From Rhodocollybia butyracea (lineage: Eukaryota > Basidiomycota > Agaricomycetes > Agaricales > Omphalotaceae), in assembly GCA_015501585.1 (NCBI GenBank), contig JADNRY010000256.1, positions 1-64,000 of the forward strand: 64,000 bases of DNA. The letters are read 5' to 3'. Shown piece after piece: positions 32,446 through 44,389 of this stretch; the stretch's first letter is position 1, and each line of letters starts with the position of its first letter. The position numbers and the translations under genes are program-made. Under the pieces are notes generated by a model. It saw only the letters and a list, made by a program, of their open reading frames with translations, was not told the origin of the DNA and did no database searches.

Positions 32446-33600
32446 TCAGTGTTGATGAGCACATTTCTTGGCTGGGCAAATGTTCTCCTCCTCACTGAGT
32501 TCGCTCGTTTCATCCAGACCCGCCTCCGTCCTCCTCTTCCCTTGCCAATCGCCGCTTACTAAGTCACTCCATCGCATAAATTTCCCCAGATTAACCTTCC
32601 AGCGCCATGCTTGGTCTTTTTCTCTCTGCTCCTTCTCTTTCTGGCTAGCTTTTGCAAAGAACATTTTGTCCGACTGCCACCCGTTGTACCTCCAACAAAA
32701 AAGACCGCCTGCAGAATATTGAACAATGGAATAGCGTGTTTCATGCGGGGACACTGGGATGTTTGAATGCATGATGAGGGCTGAGGGAAAAAGGATAGTG
32801 GAGCCAGGAGGGAAGTAAATAACTAGATTGAGATTCCACAAGACAAGATGACCTCCCTTGTCTGGGTCAAACTCTCCAGCAGCAGTGTCTGTGCACCATC
32901 CGTGAGCGGCGTTAGCAGCATCAAGGTAAGGGGGGGTGCTTGTCTGTGGGCCAAAGTTGATGGTGGTGGCAGCGAAAACAGCGCTGGGCAACGTAGGGCG
33001 GAGGCGAGAGTCATGGGCAATATGTTCCTTCAGCGTGTCCTTGTATTCACAGAAGGTTTTGTGGCCAAATGTATTGAAGAGAGCTGAGGCAGGGTGTTAG
33101 CAGAGAAAGTAATAAAGAAAAAGGCACGCACAGTTTGAAAAGCCAACTACCCTCTGCATATTATGGTCAAGCATGAGTTTTTGCATCTCTTCCTGGTTGA
33201 CAACCCCGCTACTCTTAACATTTCCAGGAACTTGACACCCTCCTCCGTAGCTGATACCTGTAGCTCAAGAGCAGAAATTTCCTTGATAGTGGCTTGTCTC
33301 CTTGGCTGCAAAAGTACTGCAATTGCTGCAGCTCCTGACGGCGGCATTTAGCTTTGTTAGAAGCTCTTGCCATTCAGGACCTCAAGCACCAGGGGGAACG
33401 CCTCCAAGCACCATGATGATGCGGTCAGAGCGGTCAACAAGAACTATGCATGACTTGCCGTCCCAATTAAGAAGCTTTAGGCCTCTCGTCTGCATAAGCA
33501 CAGCTAGGTTACGCCAGACGCACTGAAGGCCTGCCGAAAGCTTTGAGCAAACTCCTGGATCGAGGTCGTGAAAACAAGGCTGTTGCTGTCTACATGATCC
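32446..33600 (-). pseudogene. 2OGFeDO (JBP/TET-type) oxygenase relic
   Basis: Matches the large Agaricomycete family of JBP/TET-like 2-oxoglutarate/Fe(II) oxygenases. The N-terminal part (minus frame from about 33600) reads GLQCVWRNLAVLMQT, LLNWDGKSCIVLVDRSDRII and MVLGGVPPGA, then an in-frame TGA at 33382-33384. After an intron: LFNTFGHKTFCEYKDTL, PSAVFAATTINFGPQTS, LDAANAAHGWCTDTAAGEFD, KGGHLVLWNLNLVIYFPPGS, LIMHSNIPVSPHETRYSIVQ. The distal His (LIMHSN) and the 2OG-binding Arg (ETRYS) are present. The metal-binding HxD site reads Y-L-D, a CAC to TAC change, so the protein would be inactive. It is head-to-head with a truncated integrase at 33.6 kb. Confidence 0.75.
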
Positions 33601-34524
33601 TTAAGAATGGCCTTAATCATGCATCATTTGTTTGGGGATCGTGAGTATTCACATTTGGTTTTTCAAAAGCCTCATTTTATTACAATCCTATGTAGCTCAA
33701 CACATAATACTTGTATTGAGCAACTCTGGGTTGAGGTGGGTTCTCAGTTTGCACATCGATGGAGAGCCTTCTTCTATCGCCTGGAAGATATTCACTGCTT
33801 GAGCCGATCCAACCCTCATCATCTATGGGTTCTTCACCATCTATTCCTGAAGCTTATCAATAGCGACTGTAAAAGCTTTGCAGATGTATGGAATATGCAC
33901 CCTTTGTCGGGTCTAGAAGGAAAGGATGAGAGTCCACATGTAAGTTGCTTAATCTCGGGTGTTCTACCGCTATGCTGCTTTAATGAGAAATCAAAGGATA
34001 AACGATGACTAGGAATGATCAACCATGGTGTATATACTGATGATTGTGATGGCTTGGACCTTCAAACTATCGAAGAGTCCTATGGTACATTAGGAGAACC
34101 AGTTCAGCATCCTGATAACCATACAGGTGCTGGTTTTCTGGTGGATGAAGATGTACCAATGCCCTCTGATCAATCTGATTCAGACTCAGAATCTGACAAC
34201 CTCACAGACACATATGACAATGAGTTTCTTCCAAAAGCAGTCCACACTCCTCGTCATACCTGTCCTTTGACTGCCGAGGAAGTCCAAGTCTTCGAAGGAG
34301 CACTTCAGGCAGCTAGCAAGGCAAACATACTGCCACATGGATATGGAATCCGTCCAGAGGAATGGAGAGAGACTTACTATCCAATAGATGAGACTATTTG
34401 CACAGAGAGGAAAGGTGGAAAGAAACTTGTTATACAATTACCCGAATTTGTATGGCAACCTCGAGCCCATCTATGGACACTCGGCCTTAGCATTATGGAT
34501 TGTATCATAGAAAATAGAACCTGA
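33596..34524 (+). pseudogene. 5'-truncated integrase-core gene (second type)
   Basis: Only the C-terminal half of an integrase-type transposase survives. Spliced reading: NHASFVWGS, a 66-bp intron (33641-33705), then THNTCIEQLWVEVGSQFAHR, FFYRLEDIHCLSRSNPHHLW, NMHPLSGLEGKDESPH, a second intron (about 33941-34010), then NHGVYTDDCDGLDLQTIEE and an acidic segment ending PEFVWQPRAHLWTLG. The usual 'HNTRIE-LW' catalytic-Glu motif has Arg changed to Cys (CGT to TGT). Nothing of the upstream D,D part is found; the break coincides with the start of the oxygenase relic on the other strand. Confidence 0.7.
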
Positions 34525-34640
34525 TGTCATTTTAGCATAGATACACATGACAATAAGCAATGATGTTAATATTGTAAATGAGATAAGCAGAACAAGATAA
34601 GCAGAAGCTGTTACTTTTTAACAGGATTAGCATGAGAATG

Positions 34641-36019
34641 TTACTTTCTAACGAGATAAATGAGAGGATGTTTAAGGTCCCAAACATTGCTCGACACTGG
34701 TACTGGTACAGGTGAACTAGGCCTTGTGGGAATATAGTCTCCATTGTCATCATTATTATTCCCAATAGAGTCATTGGCTTCACCTTCATCGGAACTGGTG
34801 ACTGAGATGATAGTGACTGCCTGCGAAAGCTTTCACATCTTGCAAGGAGGAGGAGCATCACTGTGAGCAGAAGGGACATCGTTGTGGTCACTGTCTTCAT
34901 CGGTGGAAGGAGAATGTGATCCCCCATCATCTTGAAAGGTGAACATCATCTCAAACACTACATGCAAGAGTCAGTCGGTTAATCTATTACAGAGCAAAAT
35001 GAGCACCGACTGTCTTTATCCCATCCAATCTCCCGGATGACTCGTTTGGTGTGCTTCATCCACTCTGGACTAAGTTCGTTCATTATGGACAAAGGCAGTG
35101 AAGAGGTTGAGACTACAAAAATGTTAAACACATATGAAATGAAGGAGGAATACATGTACCTACCGATGATGACCGACCAACTCTCCCAGGATCTGCCACG
35201 CATGCCTCGGTTATCCCAAAGAGTACTTCTATCTGGTTCAGTCTCAGCTACAAGCAGAAGGGACTGCTTTAACACCTTCAAGAGACCCCAATCATGATGA
35301 CCACCTTTGAGGAGATATTTCATTGGTCGACTGAGTGTCTCCTTGAGTTTATTCTCAACCTGTTTCGTTGTCCAGGTTTTGTTAAACAGGAAACAATCTT
35401 CTTTGGTGACAGTCGTATAGGCGAGTTTGAGCTTCTTCAAGTGTGTGATGAGATCCGGTGAGTATTTTACTGGGTGTTCAAGAGCAAGAGCCTTGTCTTC
35501 ATCCTTCATTAAAAAATGAAAAAATCAGAGTTAAAGTAAGCAAGATGCAACGGAAACTCACATCCTGTACAAGGCCGACAAATAGTAGAACAACCTTTCC
35601 AACATAAAACTCATTCACAGGATCTCATTTCTCTGCTGCACAAGTGGAACCACCTGACTTTCGAGGGCCTGAGCCTGCACCCTATAAAAAATGTCAGAGG
35701 AAGCAAGAGTTATGTCAAAGAGACCGACCTTTGGAGTCTTTGTATTCTTCTTCATTACGAGACTTTTATTTGCCTCCTGGTTGGCCTCGGCATATCTGTC
35801 TACCTGGCTAAGACCCTTCAACAACTCTTCAACCTTCAATGCAGTTGTATCCTTCAGCTTCCTGGGCTTTGTCAGTGGAGTAGATGTATGGATCATCTTG
35901 GTGTGTTTGCAGTCCTGGCATTTCAGATACTCATTGTCTTCAATGAACTCATTCCATTCACAATGATCACCAGTTTCTTGGGAATGAAAGTTGCACCCAG
36001 TCATGGCAGAACAAAACAA
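34641..36019 (-). pseudogene. hypothetical protein with Cys/His cluster, TGA-interrupted
   Basis: Family not recognised, though similar open frames accompany transposon relics in mushroom genomes (inference). Pieces in order: a Cys/His cluster (HCEWNEFIEDNEYLKCQDC then KHTKMIH), a helical Lys-rich part (ALKVEELLKGLSQVDRYAEA), NEFYVGKVVLLFVGLVQD, then HPVKYSPDLITHLKKLKLAY, FNKTWTTKQVENKLKE and SRPMKYLLKGGHHDWGLLKV, ending in an acidic/serine tail (SSDEGEANDSIGNNNDDNGD, stop 34641). In-frame TGA codons at 35625-35627 and 34833-34835 break it, consistent with CGA to TGA mutation. Confidence 0.5.
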
Positions 36020-36056
36020 AGAAGCTGTGTGGGATACATACCCACGAGTCCAGTAA

Positions 36057-36335
36057 GCAAGATTGAGATTTCGTCATTGTAAAACGTTGGTATGGAGGTT
36101 GTAAAATGTTGGTATGGAGGAAGAAAAGCTCTGGCGCAGGAAACTGATTAGTGATCGCGCAAATTTCACACAACATCGTGCCCATACAAAAATGGAGCAA
36201 ATTATGTAAAAAATTCGCGCAAACTACATAAGACACAGGAATTGCAGACTACATAAGAATCGCAAACTACACAAGAATCACAAATTACATACATAAAAAT
36301 CGCAAAATACATAAGAATCGCAAACAGGGTTTTGT
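36057..36335. repeat. local tandem repeats
   Basis: Two tandem copies of a 22-bp unit (TTGTAAAAcGTTGGTATGGAGG) lie at about 36077-36121. Further on, at about 36220-36330, an imperfect 16-18 bp unit resembling ACATAAGAATCGCAAAC repeats five to six times. No gene function is apparent. Confidence 0.65.
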
Positions 36336-36891
36336 CCACCATTGAACAGCATACTTCCTCAACCAAATCAACATAATCAATATCAGATGAACTGCACGGC
36401 AATGATATGTAAAAAAAATTTGTGACAAGGATGGAAGGTACGCCTTTGGGATGTGTAAACATAGATGCGCTAGCAGAATATTGTAAGCTGACATGCAAGA
36501 CAGCGAAACAAGCTATGTAGAATAGTATCGCTTACGCAATAAGATCTTCCATCCTAAGAGATGAAGCGGTCACAGGTAGTAAAGATGCAACTTTTCCTCT
36601 GCCATTGGAGATCACCTGCAGTAGCTGAAAGCGCAAGCCAATGGATACAGGGAGCAGGTCGTTGAAGATCTCTGCAACGGATGCCCAGATTTTTTCATGC
36701 AAGGCATTGTTGGCCAGCGACACTTTGTGAATTCGGTTGCTATTCTGTAGTGTCTGAAATCTTTTCATGAAACATAAGCCGTTTAGCACCGTAATATCAT
36801 TGCAAGGCGGTAGACAATGTCAGGCTTACTCGGCAGGGGTTGGGCGAGTTGCGTAGTGACAGGGAGTCATCTTCAACCTTTTGCACTGTGT
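36336..36891. other. NLR 3' flank
   Basis: A minus-strand ORF at 36532-36789 (RFQTLQNSNRIHKVSLANN, IWASVAEIFNDLLPV) may be an exon of an unknown transposon-associated gene continuing to 36.0 kb. I cannot join it reliably, so it is not called as a gene. Confidence 0.4.
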
Positions 36892-39800
36892 TCACTGTTG
36901 GCGTATATGCAAATACTTTTGGGTAAAGGTTGATATTGAAGATGACAGCGCAGAATGCTGTTCTCCAAGCCCAAGATTGTTAGAGAGCCTGAGCATCTCC
37001 TTCACCAACACATCAGCATCACTATATTTGTTCAAATTGATGTATGTGAGGGCAAGGTTGGACATACACCTTAGAGTATGAATATGCTGATTGCCAAGTT
37101 CTATCCTGCAAAGCTGAAGGATATCACTTCCCAAAATTTCTGCTTCAGTGTATTTACCCAGCTTAGAATATGTCTCTGCAAGATCCGACATTGATCTTAG
37201 TGTGGCAGGATGCTGCTTCCCAAATACAGTTCTGTGAGATTGAAGCGCCTCTGTTCCCAGCAGCTCAGCTTCATTGAACTTACCCAACTTGGAATATGTG
37301 AGGCAAAGATTGCTCATTGATATCAATGAATCAGGATGCCTGTCTCCAAGCACAATCTTACGCAGTTGGAGCGTTTGCCTGTACAACACCTCAGCTTCAT
37401 CATACTGGCTCAGCTGTGAATATGTGGCGGCAAGATTTGACAATAATGACAGTGTATGAGGAAGCTGCTGTTCACCAAGGATAGCTGTGGGGTGAGGGAG
37501 CAACTCCTTGGCTAATACTTCAGCCTCAAGACTTCTGCCAAGCTCACAATAGGTGAGCGCAAGATGGGACATTGATGTTAATGTCTCTGGATGCTGTTGT
37601 CCTAGCACAGTCTTGCGGTGTTGAAACACTTGCTTTGCCAGATTCTCAGCTTCATTATATCTGCCCAGCTCAGAGTATGTGAAAGCGAGGTTTGACATAA
37701 ATGTTAATGTCTCAGGATGCTGTTCTCCAAGTACAGTGCTACCAAGTTGAAGAATGTGTTTCCCCAGAGATTCAGCCTCATCAAGTCTACCTAAGCTCAC
37801 ATATGTCAGACTAAGGCTTGATATGCAGAGCAGAGTATGGGGATGTTCCTCTCCAAGCACAACCTTGGAAAGTTGGAGTAGCTCAGTCCCCAATATTTCA
37901 GCATCAGAGTATTTTCCCATCCAGGAATAAGTCTTAGCAAGGTTGAACATTGATGCCAATGTATCAGGATGTTTTTCTCCAAGCACAGTCTTGCGGAGTT
38001 GAAGCACCTCCTTTTCTAACCCTTCAGCTCTATTGTATCTGCCCAGTTTAGAGTGTATGCTAGCAAGACTGGACATACAAAGCAAAGTATGAGGATGGTG
38101 AGGCCCAAACACAGTAACAAAAATTGGGAGAATCTCACTCTGCAGCCTTTCGGCTTCAGCATATTGGCCTGTACAGAAATATGTTTGAGTGAGCCTATAC
38201 ATTGATACCAATGTATCAGGGTGTTGGTCTCCAAACACAACCCTCTGTATCTGGAGCACTTTCTTTTCCAACATTTCTGTATCATTGTAACTGCCCATCA
38301 TACGATATGCAAAGGCAAGATTTAACATACACTTCAAAGTTTTGGGATGCTGCATTCCAAGTACCATTTCACTGGTTTGGAGCACTTCTTTCGACAATAC
38401 TCTGGCATCATCATATCTTCCCATATAGGCATATGTACATGCAAGGTTGGACACAGACATTATTGTATCAGGATGCTGTTCTCCAAGCACAATCCTACGG
38501 AGGTTGAGTGTGTCCCTACCCAGCACTTCAGCTTCCCTGTATCTACCAAGCTTATTATATGTTGAGGCAAGACGGGACATGCAAAGCAGGGTGTTAGGAT
38601 GCTGTTCTCCAAGTACAGCTTGACAGACTTGAAGTACCTCTTTATGTAGTGCCTCAGCCTCATTGTATCTGCCCATATTAGAGTAAGAGACTCCAAGGCT
38701 AGACATTGAGCTTAATGTATCAGGGTGCTGTTCTCCAAGCACAGCCCTGCGGTTTTGAAGTACTTTTGCCCCAAGCGCTTCAGCTTCATTATATTTTCCC
38801 AACTCTGACTGTGTGAGAGCAAGGTTTGACAATAATACCAGTGTATCGGGATGTTGTTCTTCAAGTACAGTCCTGTGGAGCTCCTTATCTAAAACATCAA
38901 CTTCCAAGTTGTATTCCCCCATTGAGGAGTACATGGATGAAAGGTTTGACATTAAGCTCAGCAATGTAGGGTGTTGTTTGCCAAGCACAGTCCTACAAAG
39001 CTGGAGTACCTTCTTGCTCAAACCTTCAGCTTCAGTGTATTTTCCCATAGAGAAGTAGATGCATGCAAGGCAGGACATTGATATCAACGTGTGGGGATGT
39101 TCTTCTCCAAGCATAGTTATGCGAAGTTGGAGTGCTTTCTTTTCTAGTATTCCGGCTTCATCATCTTTACCCAATTTGAAGTATATGTTAGCAAGGTTTG
39201 ACATTGACTTCAATGTTTTAGAGTGATGCTCTCCAAGTATAGTGCTGCAGAGATTGAACGCCTCATAACCTAGCAATTTGGCTTCATTGTATCTGCCCAT
39301 GTCAGAATATGTGGATGCAAGGTTGGACATTGCTGTCAATGTCAAAGGATGTTGTTCTCCAAGGGCAGTCCTATATAGCTGGACTACCTCTTTCTTCAAG
39401 ATCTCAGCTTTATTGTATCTTCCCATTGAGGAGTAGATGAATCCAAGGTTAGAAATAGAAAGTAATGTACGAGGATGTTGTTCTCCGAGCACAGTTCTGT
39501 GGAGGTTAAGTGTCTCCTCTCCCAATACATTAGCCTCCTTGTACATCCCCAACTTAGCATATGTGGCAGCAAGGTTTAACATTGCTAACAATGTTTGAGG
39601 ATGGTGCTTTCCAATTATGATGCTACAGAGATTGAGCACCTCCTTTCCTAGCACTTCAGCTTCTCTGTATCTGCCTAACTCGGAATATGTGGATGCAAGA
39701 TTGGACATGCAAATCAAAGTATCAGGATGTTGTTCTCCACGCACAGTGCTGCTGAGTCGAAGCATTTTTTTTATCAACACTTCAGCTTTATTGTATTTGT

Positions 39801-42078
39801 CCATATATAAATAGTCGGACGCAAGATTGTTCATTGATGTCAATGTACTGCAATGCTCTTCTCCAAACACAGCACTGCAGAGTTGGAGTGCCTCTTTCTC
39901 CAAATCCTCAGCTTCATTGTATCTTCCCATTGAGGAGTATGTATATGCAAGATTAGACATTGCTGTCAATGTTCCAGGATGTTTTGCCCCAAGGACATCC
40001 CTGCGGACTTGGAGGGCCTCCTTTCCCAGGACTTCGGCTTCATTGTATCTGCCCAAATAAGCATATGTAACTGCAAGGTTAGAAATGGCATTAAGAGTTC
40101 TAGGGGCCTTTCTTCCAAGAGTATTTGTGGTAACCTCTACAACTTGTTCCTGTAATTCCTTTGTGACGTTCCACATACCCTCCTGACAGAAAATCCAGGC
40201 CAATTTATGGGTGATCAATATTGACGGAAACCCGGCTTTCTGATCATAGAGGTGTTCTGCATGTGCTAACAGCTGGCGTTGAAACTGATAATCTTCAGCT
40301 GATACCTCAGCTCCCGGCGTTGTATAAGCCAGCAACAGCATACTCACAAAGTTTAAACTGTGCTTATCTATTATGGTCTCCTGTGCGCAGTGGTGAATAA
40401 CAGGATGAATAGAAAGTGAATGGCTATCTGCACTATAGGTCGCCAAAGACATCCTAGCAAGCTCATCCACGCTGGAGTTTACATCATATTTTTTGGGAAA
40501 GCTGGCCAAAAAGGAGGCCAGTTTCTCTGAGATAGAGCTCACAATAAGTTCTTCACCAGGTGGGATCACCACATTCTCCGAGTTAAAAGACATTCCCCGA
40601 TAGAATATCTCAAGAGGAATGGCAACATGATGAAACAATGCACAAATTTGCATGAATGACTTTGTGGGCCCTGATAAAAGCTCAAAAGAAAGTTGGAATG
40701 CAGCTAGGATTGTCCTGTCATATCTGTCTAAAGTCTGTAATTCATATTTGAGCAGTGCTTCATGCTTTTCATTGAAAACTGTCAAATAGTCTTTGAACTG
40801 ACAGGTGGGGTGCTGTGAGATATAAGTGCCAGCAGTGGCAACTGCTAGGGCCTGGCAGCCAAGTGCATCCACAATAGCCATGTGGGTTTCCTCTGAGTCT
40901 CTTTGTCCAGAAGATTTGAGGAGAAGTTTGATTGCCTCATCTACTGTGAGGTCAGGGAAATCAGGGAAGGGATGATCCAAAGATGAAAGCTGGTGAACAT
41001 TTGTATCCCGGCTTGTAATGAGAATGCTGCCATGCTTGCATTGTGGTATATATTTGGCAAGGTTCACACCATGGTCCGCGTTGTCAAATATCAGGAGCCA
41101 CTCATTTTTCAAGTTTATCAAGAACCGGTGGACTTCCTCAACCTCATTGCCAACATTAGCAGCATCTCCAAGAGTTTTGAAGTTGGCAATGACTGTTGTA
41201 TCGGATGATGCATCAATGACCCAGTGATGGGAGAACCTAACAATGGAGAGATGGGTCATTTCAAATAAGGGACCCTAGTGTCCAAATGCATACCTATGCC
41301 CATACTCCCGAACAAACTTTCGAGCAACTTGCGTCTTTCCAGTACCACCTCTGGCCACAAGTGGAACAATGTGTTGGTGGCGTTCAAAGGCACTCCTGAG
41401 AGTGTCAAAAAATTCCCTGTACATCCGTTTGTTTGTTGGCACAGGTGGCGCAAAGCTACCTTCCGCACTTGATGAAAACAGCGAGATCCCGCTGTCAGTG
41501 CTCAGAAGGAGAACATAAGTGCGCAAGGAATAAGGAATGTATGCTTCAAGATCAAGGGATAGGTTTACATTCTCCAGAATGAGAAGCACATTGTTGGAGA
41601 TGTTCTCAAACCTTGATTCCCATTCCCTAACCCCCAACTCAAGGCCATCTTCAGAGCTTGCGTCCCATACAATAAAATGAAATCTGTGCAGGATTATGAT
41701 AGAATGAACTGCAGAACTACAAGGGTGAAATCTGACGAAATCATACCCTGACCATGTCTTAACTGTGGAAACTATGTCTCTCATCACATCATCTTTTTCG
41801 CATGTAATGGTGACTACTGGGGCTGCAAAAACTTTGGACAGTTTTTGTAAAATGTTTTCTCGGCCAACAAAGTTCTTGCTGGGAGGAGGGCAGCGAAGAA
41901 CACTGTTGATATCCAAGCCAGGCCGGGAGGCCATGGGATGAGCTATCCAATTGTTGTTGACGACAGTTACATCTCCACCCGAGACAACAAATACTGATCT
42001 ATCTATGCGGAAATTAGAGGCATTTTCAAACATGGACAACCGAGGAGCCTGCGGAGCTTGGGTGGGTACAGCTTCCAT
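36892..42078 (-). CDS. NLR-type protein: degenerate NTPase + NB-ARC/NACHT + 25 TPRs
   Basis: An intact two-exon gene: 42078-41294, a 57-bp intron (41237-41293), then 41236-36892, 1709 residues with no frame break. Residues 15-45 are the beta-rich 'ENASNFRI..FVVSGGD' leader common before fungal NB domains. Residues 68-197 (NFVGRENILQKL, FIVWDASS, VLLILENVN, LEAYIP, YVLLLSTDSG) look like an NB domain without a Walker A. The real NB domain follows: GGTGKTQ at 244-250, HWVIDASS 265-272, WLLIFDNAD 308-316, SILITSRD 332-339, GCQALAVATAGTY about 388-400. A winged-helix-like part leads to 25 kinesin-light-chain-type TPRs of 42 residues (consensus like SNLA-TYS-LGRYNEAE-L-K). Fungal NLRs act in non-self recognition or programmed cell death; no N-terminal effector domain is visible. 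CpG is strongly depleted (5 in 37141-37500). Confidence 0.9.
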
Positions 42079-42469
42079 GAAGAGTTAGCAGTGTAGTGAT
42101 AAATACAAAAACCCGTTCAACTCTTACATTGAAGCCCTAGTCCATGCTCTCTCTGTGATTCAGGGTAGCGGAACTCTCCATTGAAGATACTTCGATGATG
42201 ATGGTTGTGGAAGAAGATCAACAGCTCCTTAGACGCCAAAAGTTTGATAGATCACGATAACACAAGTTCCGGATAAAAGCGCCCGCGGTATGAATATGCC
42301 GTCTTTTGGAATGGTACATGTGTCTAGCGGTAATGGATCCAAGCCTTATCGGGAGCAAAGCCTTATTTCATCTACACATCCTTAGAAATCGACCCAAGTA
42401 CATGATGCTGTGCAGAATTGAGTATATATAAGATAATTACTTGATTCTAGAAATCTATAATAAATAAAA
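42079..42469. other. NLR upstream region
   Basis: Presumed promoter and 5'UTR of the NLR. No motif or gene recognised; it ends where homology to the 3' flank of the PP2C copies begins. Confidence 0.4.
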
Positions 42470-43625
42470 AGTAACAGTAACATCCGGTATATCCTGCTAA
42501 ATGATTACTCGACTCTCGACTCGAGAAACCATGTAACAGCAGTCGCAATATTATCCCTACAAACAAGATCCAACCATTCACAGTACTCGCAAGGAAAAAA
42601 ACAAGCGCACCCATCGATAGGCTATATCTCCTCGCCCTTGGCGGCACCAGACTAATCAATGCTGCCGTCAAAGCCGCATCCGCTCTCTCAAGCGCGTTCC
42701 GCGGCAATGCGCCGCAGCGCTGGCATCCCCGCTGCAATAGACGAACCGTTTCAGGGTCTTCCACCAGGGATAGATCACCGTGTTATCGCCTGTACCCTCG
42801 TTTTGTAGTTTTTTTTTACCAGAGGCAGCCGGCGATCGCAGTCATACATTTTGTCTTGTTGAGATTTGTCTTTGTTGTCCCGAGATTGGGATAGATTGAG
42901 AGGACTAGGGGGAAATTCCCGCACGGGTGCGTTAGCGTATACGGCGGAAAAGTTAGTTTGGAACCAGAGGCCAACGAGGCCATGATGAGGAAGTCTCCTT
43001 TGCGGATTTGGGTGGTGGTATTTCGGGTTCGGCTGTGGGTATATAATGAGTAATACGCGTTATTGACTGGAAAGAGTGAAAAGAGACACACCAGTAAGAT
43101 ACGGAAGAGTTTTCATGTTCGAGCGTACATTATCCCCTAGATACCCTCTATACAACTGATTCCGAACATTGATGCTCCATTTGTACGCAGCATCCCAAGG
43201 CACGGCCATCCCATGATGCGTTCCTTCTCCACGACGTTCTCACCGGGATGTTCCGCCTCCAACCGCGCCACCTCCTTCGGCTTGTATCCATTCTGGTCTG
43301 CAGTCTGCTGAGAGCACGTGTCCCCGTCTTTGAAGCGTACTTTGTACTTTACGCCAAGGACGGCACGGGAGTCGCCAGTGAGGGCGATACGCAGCGTAGG
43401 ATTCATAGATGTCGATAAATAGTAGGGCGCAGGAGATGGTGTGGGCGTACCTTAAGGCCTAAGGAATGGATGGTATTGGAGTTAAATGGGGAGATGACAT
43501 CTGAGACGTTGAGTTCTTTGAATGCGTGTTTGATTGTGTCATTGACAAGTGTGTGGTCGGGTATCAAAGCTGAGGCGCTGAGGATTCGGCGGTGGTGTCG
43601 CAATCATTGAAGAATTCCGCAGGTT
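42470..43625 (-). pseudogene. PP2C-family phosphatase pseudogene, copy B
   Basis: The same decayed PP2C-type gene as at 24.6 kb. Recognisable fragments: HTLVNDTIKHAFKELNVSD, RIALTGDSRAVLGVKYK, GYKPKEVARLEAEHPGENVV, VRSNMKTLPYLTG, KGDFLIMASLASG, and the C-terminal QRCGALPRNALERAD with LTAALISLVPPRARRY. The DG of the DGLWD motif is lost (MASLASG in place of MASDGLWD). Frame breaks and a missing N-terminus mark it as a pseudogene. Its 3' end abuts the NLR promoter and its 5' block is the conserved upstream sequence at 43.9-44.1 kb. Confidence 0.75.
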
Positions 43626-43959
43626 CCTATAGCTAAGGAAGTTTTTCCGACGCGTCATAGAGAAAATCACTCATGGCAGGTCCCGGTCAGCGGTGCTCTT
43701 TGTTGTCGGACTCTTCGAAGGGCATATTGCTAAAGCAAAATTTCATCGAAGTAGTACTATAGGCAACACGCAAACGTATGCAGGTGCAATGAAGCACATA
43801 ACAGGGTATGATTTTGTTAGGAAATCAAGAGGTTTAGAAGCAAATGTTGAACGTTGACGCGTTGACGATTTGCAGAAGCGGATATTCTTCATCTGATCAT
43901 CTGGGTCTTTTGTCAACCGCCCTTTCTCTACTTTTCGTCTCTCATCTCGAGTTCTCCCA

Positions 43960-44130
43960 TTAAAGCCAGAGTCGCAGTGAATGGGCTTGTTCCTTCCAGC
44001 TGCAGATTTGCTTGTCAAAACATATGAAGGCAGTGAAAACGACTACTGTCAGTGGTGGTTGACAAAAGTAATATAGCCGCCCGGTACGCTCGTGGCCCGG
44101 GTTATCCGATTCTGAGCGCTTACAGTTCGG
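43960..44130 (-). repeat. conserved block upstream of PP2C copy B
   Basis: Shares with 24285-24480 (reverse complement) and 57110-57290 the segments CAGCTGCAGATTTGCTTGTC, ATATAGCCGCCCGG and GGGTTATCCGATTCTGAGCG. Conservation in all three copies, although the genes have decayed, suggests a common promoter/5' region. Confidence 0.7.
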
Positions 44131-44389
44131 CTCACGACTCAAATACTCATCCTTGTACTAGATCCCGCACGCCCTCTGGACTCGCAGTGTGCAAGAATAG
44201 GAGAACTTTTGGGGATTTCACGAACAGGATCTTTTTACTCGTTATTGCTTCGCAGCTTTCATGAATAATACTTAGATCAATGCGTACTCGATAGCTCGGA
44301 GCCTCGGAGGTATATCCGTATCCATCTCTTTTTTCTGTCGTTCCAAATAGCTAACAAACCAAATGCACCCGAATAACAATGACAATTCC

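Noticed and set aside
37274..40060. Several + strand ORFs of 60-80 aa inside the NLR
   Set aside because: They are antisense shadows of the TPR repeats and share the 126-bp period.
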